A stretch of 64,000 nt of DNA, taken from an uncultured Lachnoclostridium sp. (GTDB lineage Bacteria; Bacillota; Clostridia; Lachnospirales; Lachnospiraceae). Position 1 is the stretch's first letter. Each line of letters starts with the position of its first letter. Positions 45,114 through 54,247 of the stretch are shown in pieces. The notes beneath the pieces were generated by a model that did not search any database, was not told the origin of the DNA, and saw nothing but the letters and a program-made list of their open reading frames with translations. The translations under genes were made by a program, and so were the position numbers. The DNA lies in the NCBI GenBank assembly GCA_948330435.1, contig CAOJBY010000013.1, forward strand, positions 1 through 64,000. Reading direction: 5' to 3'.

Positions 45114-45803
45114 TTACAGTCGTTTGTACGCATCCTGTTCTTCCCACTGCCATCCCGAACTTCCTGCCCCCATCTCAAAATGATATTTCGCAATTCCCAG
45201 ATCAATTTTCGTATAGAATCCCACCCCTGCCTTAACTGATACACGATTTCCTTTCAGAGAAAACAAAAATTTCTGCTGATTCAGAGCCGTGGGGGCAAGC
45301 TGTGCCGCTTCCATTCCTCTCCGAAACCACTCCGGCATCTGACCCTCCACCCTGCACAAGGCTTCTATGGACTTCACTTTATGAGAAACTCCCTGTATAG
45401 TTCCATACCCAATGGCAATTACACAGCAAAGCTTTTCGCCTGGTGCAATCTGGCAGGCACCTTTCACCTTGCTGTATGTCTGAGCCACCCAACAAGTGTT
45501 AAGCCCCAACATCTGGGCTTTCAGGACAATGCTCTCCCCGAAATATCCGCTTTTTTCCTCCAAAAAGGGGCCTTTTTTCCCTACCAACGCAAGATAATTC
45601 TTCACCCCGGAAAACTTTCCATAATGAGCCATAAATCCGCCAAATGCCTGCGGTTCCTCTGTAACCAGTTGTATGTGCAGGCCACTTTTTGCATTGCACT
45701 GATCGATAAATGATAACAGCTCCTCTTTTACCTCACCCTCAATCGCTCTGTCCTCATAAGAGCGAACGGAATGACGCTCCTCCATTAATTCTCGCAAACT
45801 CAT
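45114..45803 (-). CDS. Nitroreductase-family flavoprotein
   Basis: 229 aa of the nitroreductase fold, FMN-dependent NAD(P)H oxidoreductases. N-terminal MSLRELMEERHSVRSYEDRA carries the family RxSxRxY phosphate-binding pattern. GYFGESIVLKAQMLGLNTCW and a C-terminal LGIAKYHFEMGA also fit. The ATG at 45803 has GGAGG 9 nt upstream. Natural substrate unknown. Confidence 0.88.
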   Translation of the reverse strand: MSLRELMEERHSVRSYEDRAIEGEVKEELLSFIDQCNAKSGLHIQLVTEEPQAFGGFMAHYGKFSGVKNYLALVGKKGPFLEEKSGYFGESIVLKAQMLGLNTCWVAQTYSKVKGACQIAPGEKLCCVIAIGYGTIQGVSHKVKSIEALCRVEGQMPEWFRRGMEAAQLAPTALNQQKFLFSLKGNRVSVKAGVGFYTKIDLGIAKYHFEMGAGSSGWQWEEQDAYKRL

Positions 45804-45885
45804 CTCCAAGCCCCTCCTTTTCAGCTTATTTTTAAGTATAGCGAATTTTAAACATATTTACAACAACTCCCAACTTCTATCTTCG

Positions 45886-45945
45886 CAAAAAAGCGGAGAA
45901 GCTGCCACCCCTGCAACTTTCTGCCGGACTGTTGGCCGCTTCTCC
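45886..45945 (-). terminator. Hairpin terminator
   Basis: On the minus strand GGAGAAGCGGCC (45934-45945) pairs with GGCAGCTTCTCC (45895-45906) with one mismatch, followed by GCTTTTTT. It could end the transcript of the small ORF at 46028-46207. Confidence 0.65.
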
Positions 45946-46027
45946 CGTATTTAACATAGTACTACGAAAATTACCGATTTCCAAGCGTTCCGTACGCCAG
46001 TGTGCTTATCCCTGCTGAATTCTTTGC

Positions 46028-46207
46028 TCAAACAGGCAAAGCATCAGTATACTGACAATACATCCCATCATTACTAAAATCTCCATTCGCTCCCCTCCTT
46101 TTCTCCTGCTCTCTCATCATCCAAAATTCTTTTTCCGTCAGAGTTTCAAGCTTCTCCGGGTACATGGCCCCATATAATCGCAGCGTCTCATACAATTCAG
46201 ATTTCAC
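46028..46207 (-). CDS. Small hypothetical protein
   Basis: 59 aa from a GTG at 46207 with GGAGG 9 nt upstream. Predicted helical and charged (ELYETLRLYGAMYPEKLETL, then EKEFWMMREQEKR). No family recognised. Its strong ribosome-binding site and a downstream terminator argue for a real gene; it is divergent from the AraC regulator at 46350. Confidence 0.5.
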   Translation of the reverse strand: MKSELYETLRLYGAMYPEKLETLTEKEFWMMREQEKRRGANGDFSNDGMYCQYTDALPV

Positions 46208-46349
46208 GGCTATGCCCCTCCTCTTTACATTTCTCTTTGTTTGTAATATAATTATAATCAATATTATCGCTTAATCCTATCTATGTAGAGACAAATTATA
46301 TAACTATATAGACTATATTGATACTAAAATATAATCAAAGGGCTGCACT

Positions 46350-47240
46350 ATGAAGATCAAGATCCGAGAGAATCAGGCAGAAGAAATCGAGGGGCTTTCC
46401 ACGGAATATCCTTTTGTCCTCCATCATGTCACCTTTCCGGAAACCTCCATTCCCTGGCACTGGCATGAGGAGTTTGAATTTGACTATGTCATCAGCGGCA
46501 CAATGGAGCTTACCACCTCCGCCGGGACCTATACGTTCCATGAAAATGAAGCCGTTTTTCTAAACTCCAATGTTCTGTGTACCATGGGATGCTCAGAGGA
46601 ACGGACAAAAGTTACCATAAATTCCTTTCTCTTTCACCCCGTTTTACTGGGCGGTCATTTCAAAAGCATCTTTGAAACCAAGTATGTGGAACCGGTGTCC
46701 CAAAACAAAAAGCTCCAGATTCTGGAGCTTCGGGGCAAAACAAAACGGCAGCAATTCATTCTGTCCAAATTGAGACAATTATCAAAGCTCCAGGAAAAGG
46801 AGGATACGGAGCTTCAGACAAGAAATCTTCTGTCTGAAATCTGGCTTTTTCTTCTGGAGGAACTTAAAGCACAAAAGCTGCCAGATATTCCGGTCAGTTC
46901 CATTCAGCAGGATCGGATTCAAACCATGATGTCCTATATCCATGAACATTACCGGGAAAAGATTTCTTTGGAGGATATTGCACGGTCCGCAGCCGTGGGA
47001 AGACGGGAATGTCTCCGCTGCTTTCAGACCCTCATCCATAAATCTCCCTTTGCGTATCTCATGGATTACCGGGTAGAAATGGCCCAAAGGCTTCTGCGTA
47101 CTTCCAGTCTTCCGATTCTGGATATTGCATTGCAGACCGGATTTTCCAGCGAAGCCTATTTTTGCAAGGTTTTTAAGCGAACCTGCGGGAAAACACCCAA
47201 TACTTACCGCAAATCGTATCGAAGCAGCAAAGAATCTTGA
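46350..47240 (+). CDS. AraC-family transcriptional regulator
   Basis: 296 aa. Cupin-like N-terminal domain (about 15-110, SIPWHWHEEFEFDYVISG, with His pairs typical of the fold) and a C-terminal double HTH (about 195-290, ISLEDIARSAAVGRRECLR and ALQTGFSSEAYFCKVFKR). A TATAAT just upstream (near 46331) may be the -10. The neighbours are a small ORF (divergent) and a broken beta-lactamase remnant, so no target is evident. Confidence 0.9.
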   Translation: MKIKIRENQAEEIEGLSTEYPFVLHHVTFPETSIPWHWHEEFEFDYVISGTMELTTSAGTYTFHENEAVFLNSNVLCTMGCSEERTKVTINSFLFHPVLLGGHFKSIFETKYVEPVSQNKKLQILELRGKTKRQQFILSKLRQLSKLQEKEDTELQTRNLLSEIWLFLLEELKAQKLPDIPVSSIQQDRIQTMMSYIHEHYREKISLEDIARSAAVGRRECLRCFQTLIHKSPFAYLMDYRVEMAQRLLRTSSLPILDIALQTGFSSEAYFCKVFKRTCGKTPNTYRKSYRSSKES

Positions 47241-47277
47241 TCCAGATAGATTCTTATGGCAGAATCAGAGAATAGAT

Positions 47278-47656
47278 ACCATGCAGACAGAATTAGACCG
47301 GCTTTCCTATGGCAATTGTGATATTTCCGATTGGAATGGGGGATTAAACACCAATAACAACAACCCCGCCCTAACCGGATTCTGGATTGAATCCTCTTTG
47401 CTGATTTCACCCAGGGAACAGGTTGAGGTATTGGAACGCATTTTTGATTTCCATTTATGGGAAAACGGGAATGGGAAAGGCTCACGGTATTCTCGTTGAC
47501 GCATGGTTTGCAGGCTTTGCGGATGCTGCTGATAAAAGAATATACTTTTGCGTGTATCTGGGCGAGAGTGACAGTGAAAATGTGTCCAGTGCCCAGGCAA
47601 GGGAGATTGCGGTAGAAATCGTCTCCGATTATGCGGCGTGCAATTTAGCCGAGTAG
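47278..47656 (+). pseudogene. Remnant of a class D beta-lactamase-like gene
   Basis: Two frames together carry class D (OXA/BlaR sensor) landmarks. LDRLSYGNCDIS is the YGN motif. LTGFWIESSLLISPREQVE follows in the first frame, and after a frameshift near 47440-47460 the second frame gives YGKTGMGK (the KTG motif), DAWFAGFAD and YFCVYLG. The N-terminal part with the SxxK serine is absent, and about 30 residues usually found before KTG are missing. Inactive. Confidence 0.75.
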
Positions 47657-48124
47657 TTCCTCCAAACGCCTGGCAGCCTTTTTCGCCGGACCGCCAAATG
47701 CTCGCCTTACCAAAAGTTGCCCGAGCATAATCATGCCAAAGGAAAACAGAAATATTGTGCTTTCCTCCACTCCTCCGGTAATAATAACTAAAATCCCGAT
47801 CAAAGAAAAAAGAAACAGCATCCCAAACCAAACACTCAAAAAAACACATACCAACAGATTCATACGCATTTTTATATCAACAATCGTTCCATTTTCCCAT
47901 TCTTTCACATTGCCCCTTATCACAGGCAAAAAAGAATTGCGATAATATTGATAACGGAGCGTGGGAACAATCTGAAAAGCAAAAGGCTCAATCTCTCCAG
48001 CAAATTCCGCATCCGTGGAAAATGTAATTTTTCTTGAATCAGTCACCGATTCCAAAATCCGATGAATTTCTTCTGCGGATCTGTCAGAACGAATTTCACA
48101 CTCCAAATGCGGCAACAAACGCAT
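47645..48124 (-). CDS. Hypothetical two-helix membrane protein
   Basis: 159 aa. A soluble N-terminal part (about 1-85) is followed by two membrane helices (LLVCVFLSVWFGMLFLFSLI and STIFLFSFGMIMLGQLLV) and a basic C-terminus. It overlaps the beta-lactamase remnant by 12 nt in the convergent direction and lies 24 nt after the MATE gene on the same strand. No family recognised. Confidence 0.65.
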   Translation of the reverse strand: MRLLPHLECEIRSDRSAEEIHRILESVTDSRKITFSTDAEFAGEIEPFAFQIVPTLRYQYYRNSFLPVIRGNVKEWENGTIVDIKMRMNLLVCVFLSVWFGMLFLFSLIGILVIITGGVEESTIFLFSFGMIMLGQLLVRRAFGGPAKKAARRLEELLG

Positions 48125-48148
48125 CCCTAAAATCCTCCTTACGCACCC

Positions 48149-49531
48149 TCACGCAGCAGCACTCTGTTGCTCCCTCCACATCTCTTTTAGCTCCTTTAGC
48201 ACAAAGACCACAATCACCTGGGTCAAAAGAAAGGTCAGAATATCCGCCACCGGCTGAGCCAGCTGCAGGCCCAACAGCCCAAAAAGCTTTGGCAGGATCA
48301 GTATGGCCGGAATAAAGAACAGGCCCTGCTTTCCAATGGCAGTCAGCGTGGCCCGGAAGCTGTAGCCGATAGACTGGGTCAGCATATTTCCGATAATGGT
48401 AAATGCCTGCAGCGGCAGCAAGGCACACTGAAGCCTGAGAGCCAGTGCCCCAATTCGTATCACCTCCGCATCCTCCCTGCGGAAAATCCGCATAATCGGC
48501 GTGGAGATGGAAAACATGACCACTCCCATCACCAGGAGAAACACAAAGGCCACCCTCAGACAGAAATAATATGCTTCCAGTACCCGATCATACCGCTTGG
48601 CCCCAAAGGTAAAACCGCAGACCGGCTGAAAGCCCTGTCCAAAGCCAATGAGTGCGGAATTGATAAACATCATGATCCGGGTCACAATGGACATGGCCGC
48701 CACCGCAGCATCTCCAAATCCGGAAGCCGCCACATTTAAAAGCACCGAAGCCGCACTTGCCAGTCCCTGGCGGCCCAATGTAGGCAGACCTGCGGACAAT
48801 ATTTCTTTATAAACCCACCATTTTATGGTAAAAAACTTTAGATAAGGCTTTACCACATTTTCGGAGCGAATCACCAGTACCAGCAAAATGAGAAAGCTGA
48901 CAAACTGACTGAAGATGGTGGCAACCGCCGCCCCGGAAATCCCCATTTCCAGGTTAAAAATCAGAAGCGGATCCAGAATCACATTGAGAATGCCCCCTGT
49001 CGTTATGCCGATCATGGAAAGCATGGCATTTCCCTGGGAACGCAGATGATTGTTAAACACAAAGGATACCGTCATATAGGGTGCAGCAAGTAAAATGTAT
49101 TTTCCGTAATCCTTTGCATAGGGTGCAATGGTCTCTGTAGCTCCCAGAGCCACCACCAGTTCGTCTATATTCAGGATTCCGAACACCGCCAGCAGCAGGC
49201 CGAACACCAGGGCCGTATAGACGGAGGTAGAGCAGGCTCTCTGGGCCTTTTCCGACTCCCTGGCTCCCAGCATGCGGGACATATAGTTTCCGCTGCCCAT
49301 GCCAAGGGTAAAGCCGATTGCCTGAATCATAGCCATCAGCGAGAAATTCACGCCCACGGCTCCGGACGCACTGGTGCTGAGCTGGCTTACAAAAAAGGTA
49401 TCAGCCATATTGTAGATGGACGTGATCAGCATACTGATAATCGTAGGCACCGCAAGGCGTGGAATCAACCTGTTGATAGGCGTGTCCATCATCATCTTAT
49501 ATTTTTCTTCTGCTGTCATTGCTTGCTTCAT
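48149..49531 (-). CDS. MATE-family efflux transporter
   Basis: 460 aa with twelve predicted helices in two MATE repeats (TIISMLITSIYNMADTFFVS in the first, GLPTLGRQGLASAASVLLN in the second). GGAGA lies a few bases before the ATG at 49531. Distinct in sequence from the other MATE protein in this window (23324-24652). No dedicated regulator adjoins it; substrate unknown. Confidence 0.92.
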   Translation of the reverse strand: MKQAMTAEEKYKMMMDTPINRLIPRLAVPTIISMLITSIYNMADTFFVSQLSTSASGAVGVNFSLMAMIQAIGFTLGMGSGNYMSRMLGARESEKAQRACSTSVYTALVFGLLLAVFGILNIDELVVALGATETIAPYAKDYGKYILLAAPYMTVSFVFNNHLRSQGNAMLSMIGITTGGILNVILDPLLIFNLEMGISGAAVATIFSQFVSFLILLVLVIRSENVVKPYLKFFTIKWWVYKEILSAGLPTLGRQGLASAASVLLNVAASGFGDAAVAAMSIVTRIMMFINSALIGFGQGFQPVCGFTFGAKRYDRVLEAYYFCLRVAFVFLLVMGVVMFSISTPIMRIFRREDAEVIRIGALALRLQCALLPLQAFTIIGNMLTQSIGYSFRATLTAIGKQGLFFIPAILILPKLFGLLGLQLAQPVADILTFLLTQVIVVFVLKELKEMWREQQSAAA

Positions 49532-49587
49532 GGTTTTCTCCGTTATTTTCCAAATTTGTATAACGAATATTAAATACTAGCAGCCTG

Positions 49588-49977
49588 TCATTTATAGGCC
49601 TGTCGCCTTATCCCGTTTTGATCAAAGTTTTTCCGTAAGGCCCGTTCTGTAGGAAATATGGTTCCCACCAAACATACGCACTGAATGATGCAGATGATGC
49701 CGCCCAGATTTCCTACGACATCCTCGCCCTGCCCTATCACAAAAAGCATGGGAACGTTCGACAAGGGCAGCAGTACCAGTCCGCAGATAAACCACAGTCT
49801 TCCGCAGTATTGATGTGCGAATTCCCAGGTGTCCTGATTCTTGGTGGACATCTTCGTGCGGTATCCGAATGCAGTATTAATCTCATCCGGAATGTGGTGC
49901 CGAAACATCGTTCCAAAGCCGATCATCGTAAGGGGGACGAGCATATTCATAAGCAGCATAAAAACCCAGAATCCCAT
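49588..49977 (-). CDS. SdpI-family-like membrane protein
   Basis: 129 aa with three membrane segments. The signature region INTAFGYRTKMSTKNQDTWE with FAHQYCGRLWF matches the SdpI/YhfL family, known from B. subtilis as immunity to the SdpC toxin and signal receptor. No toxin-like gene is nearby, so a general membrane role is as likely. Co-directional with the GH25 and MATE genes. Confidence 0.82.
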   Translation of the reverse strand: MGFWVFMLLMNMLVPLTMIGFGTMFRHHIPDEINTAFGYRTKMSTKNQDTWEFAHQYCGRLWFICGLVLLPLSNVPMLFVIGQGEDVVGNLGGIICIIQCVCLVGTIFPTERALRKNFDQNGIRRQAYK

Positions 49978-50050
49978 AGACGGCCTCCTTTGTCTTTATA
50001 AAAGAGTATACTACTCTGCGTTTCTTCTTTCAATTATGAACTGTTCCAAC

Positions 50051-51541
50051 TTATTCCACTGTGGTAAGATAACTGCTCACGCAGTACAGCGTCTGGCCGT
50101 TATATTCCACCCGTGACCAGCCATAATCCGTATTGATCCCCGTTCGCACAAAGACCTCGCCCGCCTTGACTGTGGCTACCACAACGGCATCCGGATTGGT
50201 GACACTTGGAAGCATCCGCAGGTTAATCTCGATCTTCGGCGTTACATTTTCGGAAACTTTTTGGAATTTCGTTTTCAGGCCGTCATCGGCTTCTTTAACA
50301 GGGGGCGTATAGCTCAAATCCGTGGTCAGGTAATTGGACACTGCGTAATAGCGTTCTCCATCTATGATAAGCCGGGACCAGCCGCTGTCACTGACTCCGG
50401 TTCTCCTGGCCGTCTCCTGATTATTAAGCTGTCTAAGGACTGTGCTGTCTGCTCCCTGACTTGGAATATCCCGGAGATTTACACTGTCCTTTGCCGTCAC
50501 AGTCTCGTCCACCTCCTGGAAGTTCATCAGTGCTTCCACATCTGCTTCTGCCGTCTCCGGGGTATCTGGATTCTGTGCATCCGCACTGTCCTCGTATCCG
50601 AAATAGGCCACATTTACATCCACGGGCCTTGCGATTCCCGCAATGCTGCCGTTATTTGTATACTGCCACATGGCATAGACCCCGCTATAGCTGGAAGCGG
50701 AAGTCTCCGGATAGGGCAAGTCCGGATACTGGGACACCCAGATTTTAAACTGCCTCTCCAATCGGGAGGTTTCCCATTTTGTATCATACTCCAGTTCACT
50801 TTTGGATGCGTAAAACATGGGCGTATAGCCCTTCCCGTAAATCTCTTTCAAAAATGCGGCCGCACAGTCTGTACGCTCTGATACGGTCAGTTCATACTGC
50901 CGGTTTTCCGGATTCTCAAACCCCTCACAGTTATACGCCACCGGGTAGGTTACCGCATACTGTGAAATATAATTGGCCGTCCAGCGGGCTTCCTCCGCCG
51001 CCTCTTCTTCCGTAACTGCCGTGGAAAAGAAATAGGCACCTATCTGAATTCCATTGGCCGTAGCTTCCTGCATATTATATCTTGCATTGGTATCTTCACG
51101 AATCTCACCGCCACTCTGAGTGCGGTAGCCCACTCGAATCATGGCAAAATCAATCCCCGCATCCGCTACGGCTTTCCAGTCTATGGTTCCCTGAAACTTT
51201 GACACATCGATCCCCAGTGTTACCTTGTCCGTCTCTGACGCATTCTGGGAAATCAGAATCTCCGTAACCTCTGTTTCAGCCCCTTTTTCTGCCACGATTG
51301 CGTTTGATTCACTTTGCGGGTCCTCTTTTTCCTCCGGATCCTCTGTTCCCTGCTCTCCCTCCGTCAAGCTTTCTCCCTGTGAAACCTCCCCGGTATCCGT
51401 CTCATCCTCCCCGCTGCCCTTTCCGGAAAAGAACAAAAAGAAGATGGCAATGGAAAAAGCCAGAATCCACAGACCGATCAATATGCCCCCTATGAGCCGG
51501 CGATTGTCTGCTGTTTTCTTATGATGCTTCTTTCTGTTCAT
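50051..51541 (-). CDS. GH25 lysozyme with two SH3-like domains, membrane-anchored
   Basis: 496-aa cell-wall hydrolase. N-terminal membrane anchor (about 15-40, IGGILIGLWILAFSIAIFFL), an acidic low-complexity linker (about 45-105), a GH25 muramidase domain (about 105-310: LGIDVSKFQGTIDWKAV, MIRVGYR, WVSQYPDLPYP, MWQYTNNG), and two SH3b repeats (about 340-410 and 430-496) each ending in a GWSR...Y pattern. The second catalytic motif reads YNCEG, with Asn where many family members have Asp. A promoter lies at 51651-51680, giving an unusually long leader of about 100 nt. Confidence 0.9.
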   Translation of the reverse strand: MNRKKHHKKTADNRRLIGGILIGLWILAFSIAIFFLFFSGKGSGEDETDTGEVSQGESLTEGEQGTEDPEEKEDPQSESNAIVAEKGAETEVTEILISQNASETDKVTLGIDVSKFQGTIDWKAVADAGIDFAMIRVGYRTQSGGEIREDTNARYNMQEATANGIQIGAYFFSTAVTEEEAAEEARWTANYISQYAVTYPVAYNCEGFENPENRQYELTVSERTDCAAAFLKEIYGKGYTPMFYASKSELEYDTKWETSRLERQFKIWVSQYPDLPYPETSASSYSGVYAMWQYTNNGSIAGIARPVDVNVAYFGYEDSADAQNPDTPETAEADVEALMNFQEVDETVTAKDSVNLRDIPSQGADSTVLRQLNNQETARRTGVSDSGWSRLIIDGERYYAVSNYLTTDLSYTPPVKEADDGLKTKFQKVSENVTPKIEINLRMLPSVTNPDAVVVATVKAGEVFVRTGINTDYGWSRVEYNGQTLYCVSSYLTTVE

Positions 51542-51650
51542 GATTTCTCCTTTTAAGGTAAATAATCTGGTGGTAAAACAAGTTCAGTCTAAGACTCTGC
51601 GAGAATAAATAATCTATCGCTTCACAAGAAATAAGTGTCCCTTTCCCATT

Positions 51651-51680
51651 ATGATATTCCTCAAGGCCCCTTTCTGTCAA
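51651..51680 (-). promoter_or_regulatory. Promoter of the GH25 lysozyme gene
   Basis: TTGACA (51675-51680), 18-nt spacer, TATCAT (51651-51656) on the minus strand. Confidence 0.7.
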
Positions 51681-51743
51681 GCAATAGGAGGAATGAAATC
51701 AGGGCTCAAAAGTTACAAAAACTCTCCACTTTTCTGCAACAAT

Positions 51744-51780
51744 GAAAAACCCACACCTCTTGTTCGAGTGCATGGGTTTT
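51744..51780 (-). terminator. Terminator of metY
   Basis: On the minus strand AAAACCCA with an inner partly paired stem closes with TGGGTTTTT, about 14 nt past the metY stop. Confidence 0.8.
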
Positions 51781-51793
51781 CATTCCATATTTT

Positions 51794-53098
51794 TTATTTT
51801 ACCGCTTCAAAAGCCGCATCCAATGCTGCTATCAGATCCTCCGCCTTCTCAATTCCAATAGACAGGCGAATGGTGTTGGGCTTGATGCCCTGCTCCAAAA
51901 GTTCCTCATCGGTGCACTGGCTGTGGGTGGTGGTCGCCGGATGAATCACCAGGGATTTCACATCCGCTACGTTTGCCAGCAGGGAGAAAATGGCAAGATT
52001 GTCGATAAAGGTCTGAGCCGTCTTGGCATCTCCCTTGATCTCAAAGGTGAAAATGGATCCGCCGCCATTTGGCAGGTATTTCTCGTACAACTCATGTGTA
52101 GGCTCCGTGGGAAGAGACGGATGATGCACTGCTTCTACCTGCGGATGTTTGTTCAGATACTCCACAATCTTCAGTGTATTGCTCACATGACGCTCAACCC
52201 TGAGAGAAAGGGTCTCCAATCCCTGCAGGAAAAGAAATGCATGGAAAGGAGAAAGGGTTGCTCCCGTATCCCTAAGAATGACCGCACGGATATAAGTTAC
52301 AAATGCCGCAGGTCCCGCTGCATCCGTAAAGGATACCCCGTGATAGCTTGAATTTGCTTCTGAGATCCAAGTGTATCTTCCGGAACCTTTCCAGTCAAAA
52401 CTGCCTCCGTCTATAATCACACCGCCGATGGCCGTTCCGTGTCCGCCGATAAACTTTGTGGCAGAATGTACCACAATATCTGCTCCATACTCAATGGGGC
52501 GGATAAGGTATGGTGTTGCAAAGGTGGAATCTACCACTAAGGGAAGCTTGTGCTTATGAGCAATTTGTGCCAGTTTCTTAAGATCGATCAGATTGGAATT
52601 AGGATTACCCAGAGTCTCTACAAAAATCGCCTTCGTATTTTCCTGAATGGCTGCTTCGAAAGAGCCTTCTACATAAGGATCTACAAAAGTAGTTGTCACC
52701 TGATTGTTCAAAGGAAAGGTATGTGCCAAATAATTGTAGGTGCCGCCGTAAATGGTTTTGGACGCTACAATGTGCTCTCCCGCCCTGGTAAGGGCCTGGA
52801 ACGTATAGGCCAGTGCTGCTGCTCCGGAAGCAACAGCCAACGCTGCCACACCGCCCTCCAGGGATGCAATTCTCTGCTCAAATACATCCTCCGTGGGGTT
52901 GGTCAGTCTTCCGTAAATATTTCCTGCGTCACGAAGGCCAAAGCGATCCGCTGCATGCTGTGAATTGTGGAATACGTAGGAAGTGGATGCATAGATAGGA
53001 ACTGCTCTTGCGTCTGTTACCGGGTCTGCCTGTTCCTGTCCGATATGTAACTGTCTTGTCTCAAATCCCCAATTTTTTGAATCTTTGATATCTGCCAT
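51794..53098 (-). CDS. metY: O-acetylhomoserine aminocarboxypropyltransferase (MetY-type)
   Basis: 434-aa PLP enzyme of the Cys/Met metabolism family that makes homocysteine from O-acetylhomoserine and sulfide. Signs: [10 protein letters not shown] at the N-terminus, [24 protein letters not shown], and the PLP lysine in [13 protein letters not shown]. Length fits MetY rather than the shorter MetB/MetC (about 380-400 aa). GGAGG lies 9 nt before the ATG. No SAM riboswitch is visible in the short leader, so control must be at the promoter. Confidence 0.94.
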   Translation of the reverse strand: MADIKDSKNWGFETRQLHIGQEQADPVTDARAVPIYASTSYVFHNSQHAADRFGLRDAGNIYGRLTNPTEDVFEQRIASLEGGVAALAVASGAAALAYTFQALTRAGEHIVASKTIYGGTYNYLAHTFPLNNQVTTTFVDPYVEGSFEAAIQENTKAIFVETLGNPNSNLIDLKKLAQIAHKHKLPLVVDSTFATPYLIRPIEYGADIVVHSATKFIGGHGTAIGGVIIDGGSFDWKGSGRYTWISEANSSYHGVSFTDAAGPAAFVTYIRAVILRDTGATLSPFHAFLFLQGLETLSLRVERHVSNTLKIVEYLNKHPQVEAVHHPSLPTEPTHELYEKYLPNGGGSIFTFEIKGDAKTAQTFIDNLAIFSLLANVADVKSLVIHPATTTHSQCTDEELLEQGIKPNTIRLSIGIEKAEDLIAALDAAFEAVK

Positions 53099-53169
53099 TT
53101 TTTGAATCCTCCTCTTTCATTTTTTGTTTTTTCAAATGTTGTTGTATGTTCCTTGCTGTTTCTTTATGC

Positions 53170-53198
53170 ATACTAACATAGTAGGTTATTCTTGTCAA
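53170..53198 (-). promoter_or_regulatory. Sigma-A promoter of metY
   Basis: TTGACA (53193-53198), 17-nt spacer, TAGTAT (53170-53175) on the minus strand. The spacer and -10 contain an imperfect ACTATGTTAGT symmetry that may bind a sulfur regulator; this is only suggestive. Confidence 0.85.
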
Positions 53199-53218
53199 GT
53201 ATGTAAAATAATACCTGA

Positions 53219-54139
53219 TTATAGTTTCAGGCCATTGTGAAATAACTGCCTTATATCCTCTGGGACAGCAGCTTCCACCAGAAGTTCTTCTCCTGTAAAT
53301 GGCTGCAAAAAATGTATTCTTCGGGCATGAAGGGCTGTTCGCTTCATCCCTGGGTTCTCCCCATTTCCATACAAAGGATCTCCCACAAGAGGGCACCCCA
53401 AATAAGCCATATGCACCCGAATCTGATGCATCCTGCCTGTCTCCAGATGTAGATGGATCAAGGAATGATTATCCTGCATTAACAAAGTTTTATAATAAGT
53501 AACCGCCTTCTTCCCTCCTAATTCCACCCTCATCTGATTTCTATTTTTCGAATCCAGCCCCAAAGGAACCATAATCTTTCCCTGTGCCGGTTCTGGTACA
53601 CCTTCCACAACAGCCAAATACTCTTTAAGCAATCTTCCGGACTGCCGCTGTCTGTCCAGACGGATAGCTGCTGCCCGATTCTTTACAGCCAACACCACCC
53701 CGGAAGTATCCTTATCCAAACGTCCAAAGATCCGAATCACAGAATCCTCACCCCTTTCCCGAAGATACGCTGCCAAACGGTTTGCCAGCGTATCCCTCAT
53801 CTTCCCGTTCCCTGTAGGATGTATTACAAGCCCGGAGGGCTTATCCATCACAATCACATCTGAATCCTCATAAAGCACAGAAATCCTCCCCTGAACAGAT
53901 ATCACATGTTCTGATGTCTCTTTCTCTGTCTCCAGCAGCACCTCCACCAGATCTCCCCCTTTCAGGAAAGCATTAACCTTTCTTCGCTCTCCGTTGACAC
54001 AGATCCCTGATTCCCTGAATTTTGCCCGGCTGATCTCATTTTTCGTCAACAACATTCTCTTTCTCAGAAAACAATCCAGTTTTATCCCATTATCTTCTTC
54101 CCGAACCCTCAGTTTTATTCTTTTCTCCAACGTCCTCAC
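53219..54139 (-). CDS. RluA-family pseudouridine synthase
   Basis: 306 aa. N-terminal S4 RNA-binding domain (about 15-75, LDCFLRKRMLLTKNEISRAKF) and a catalytic domain with the family motif GRLDKDTSG holding the catalytic Asp, plus RMHQIRVHMAYLG. Converts uridines in rRNA or tRNA to pseudouridine; which site cannot be told. The start is uncertain: GTG at 54139 has AGGGAG 4-5 nt upstream, and TTG codons at 54130 and 54187 are alternatives. Confidence 0.88.
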   Translation of the reverse strand: MRTLEKRIKLRVREEDNGIKLDCFLRKRMLLTKNEISRAKFRESGICVNGERRKVNAFLKGGDLVEVLLETEKETSEHVISVQGRISVLYEDSDVIVMDKPSGLVIHPTGNGKMRDTLANRLAAYLRERGEDSVIRIFGRLDKDTSGVVLAVKNRAAAIRLDRQRQSGRLLKEYLAVVEGVPEPAQGKIMVPLGLDSKNRNQMRVELGGKKAVTYYKTLLMQDNHSLIHLHLETGRMHQIRVHMAYLGCPLVGDPLYGNGENPGMKRTALHARRIHFLQPFTGEELLVEAAVPEDIRQLFHNGLKL

Positions 54140-54170
54140 CTTTCTCCCTGCTCTTCTACCGTCATCACCC

Positions 54171-54199
54171 TTTACGGTCCTTTCCAACTATGCTAATAT
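54171..54199 (+). promoter_or_regulatory. Probable promoter of tmcAL
   Basis: TTTACG (54171-54176), 17-nt spacer, TAATAT (54194-54199). It lies 48 nt before the tmcAL start, in the divergent region with the RluA gene. Confidence 0.5.
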
Positions 54200-54247
54200 A
54201 AATTCATATCAACACTTCAAAAATCCCGCCACAGAAAGGCCGCCAAC

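Noticed and set aside
53099..53169. SAM riboswitch before metY
   Set aside because: The leader is too short and has no matching conserved core.
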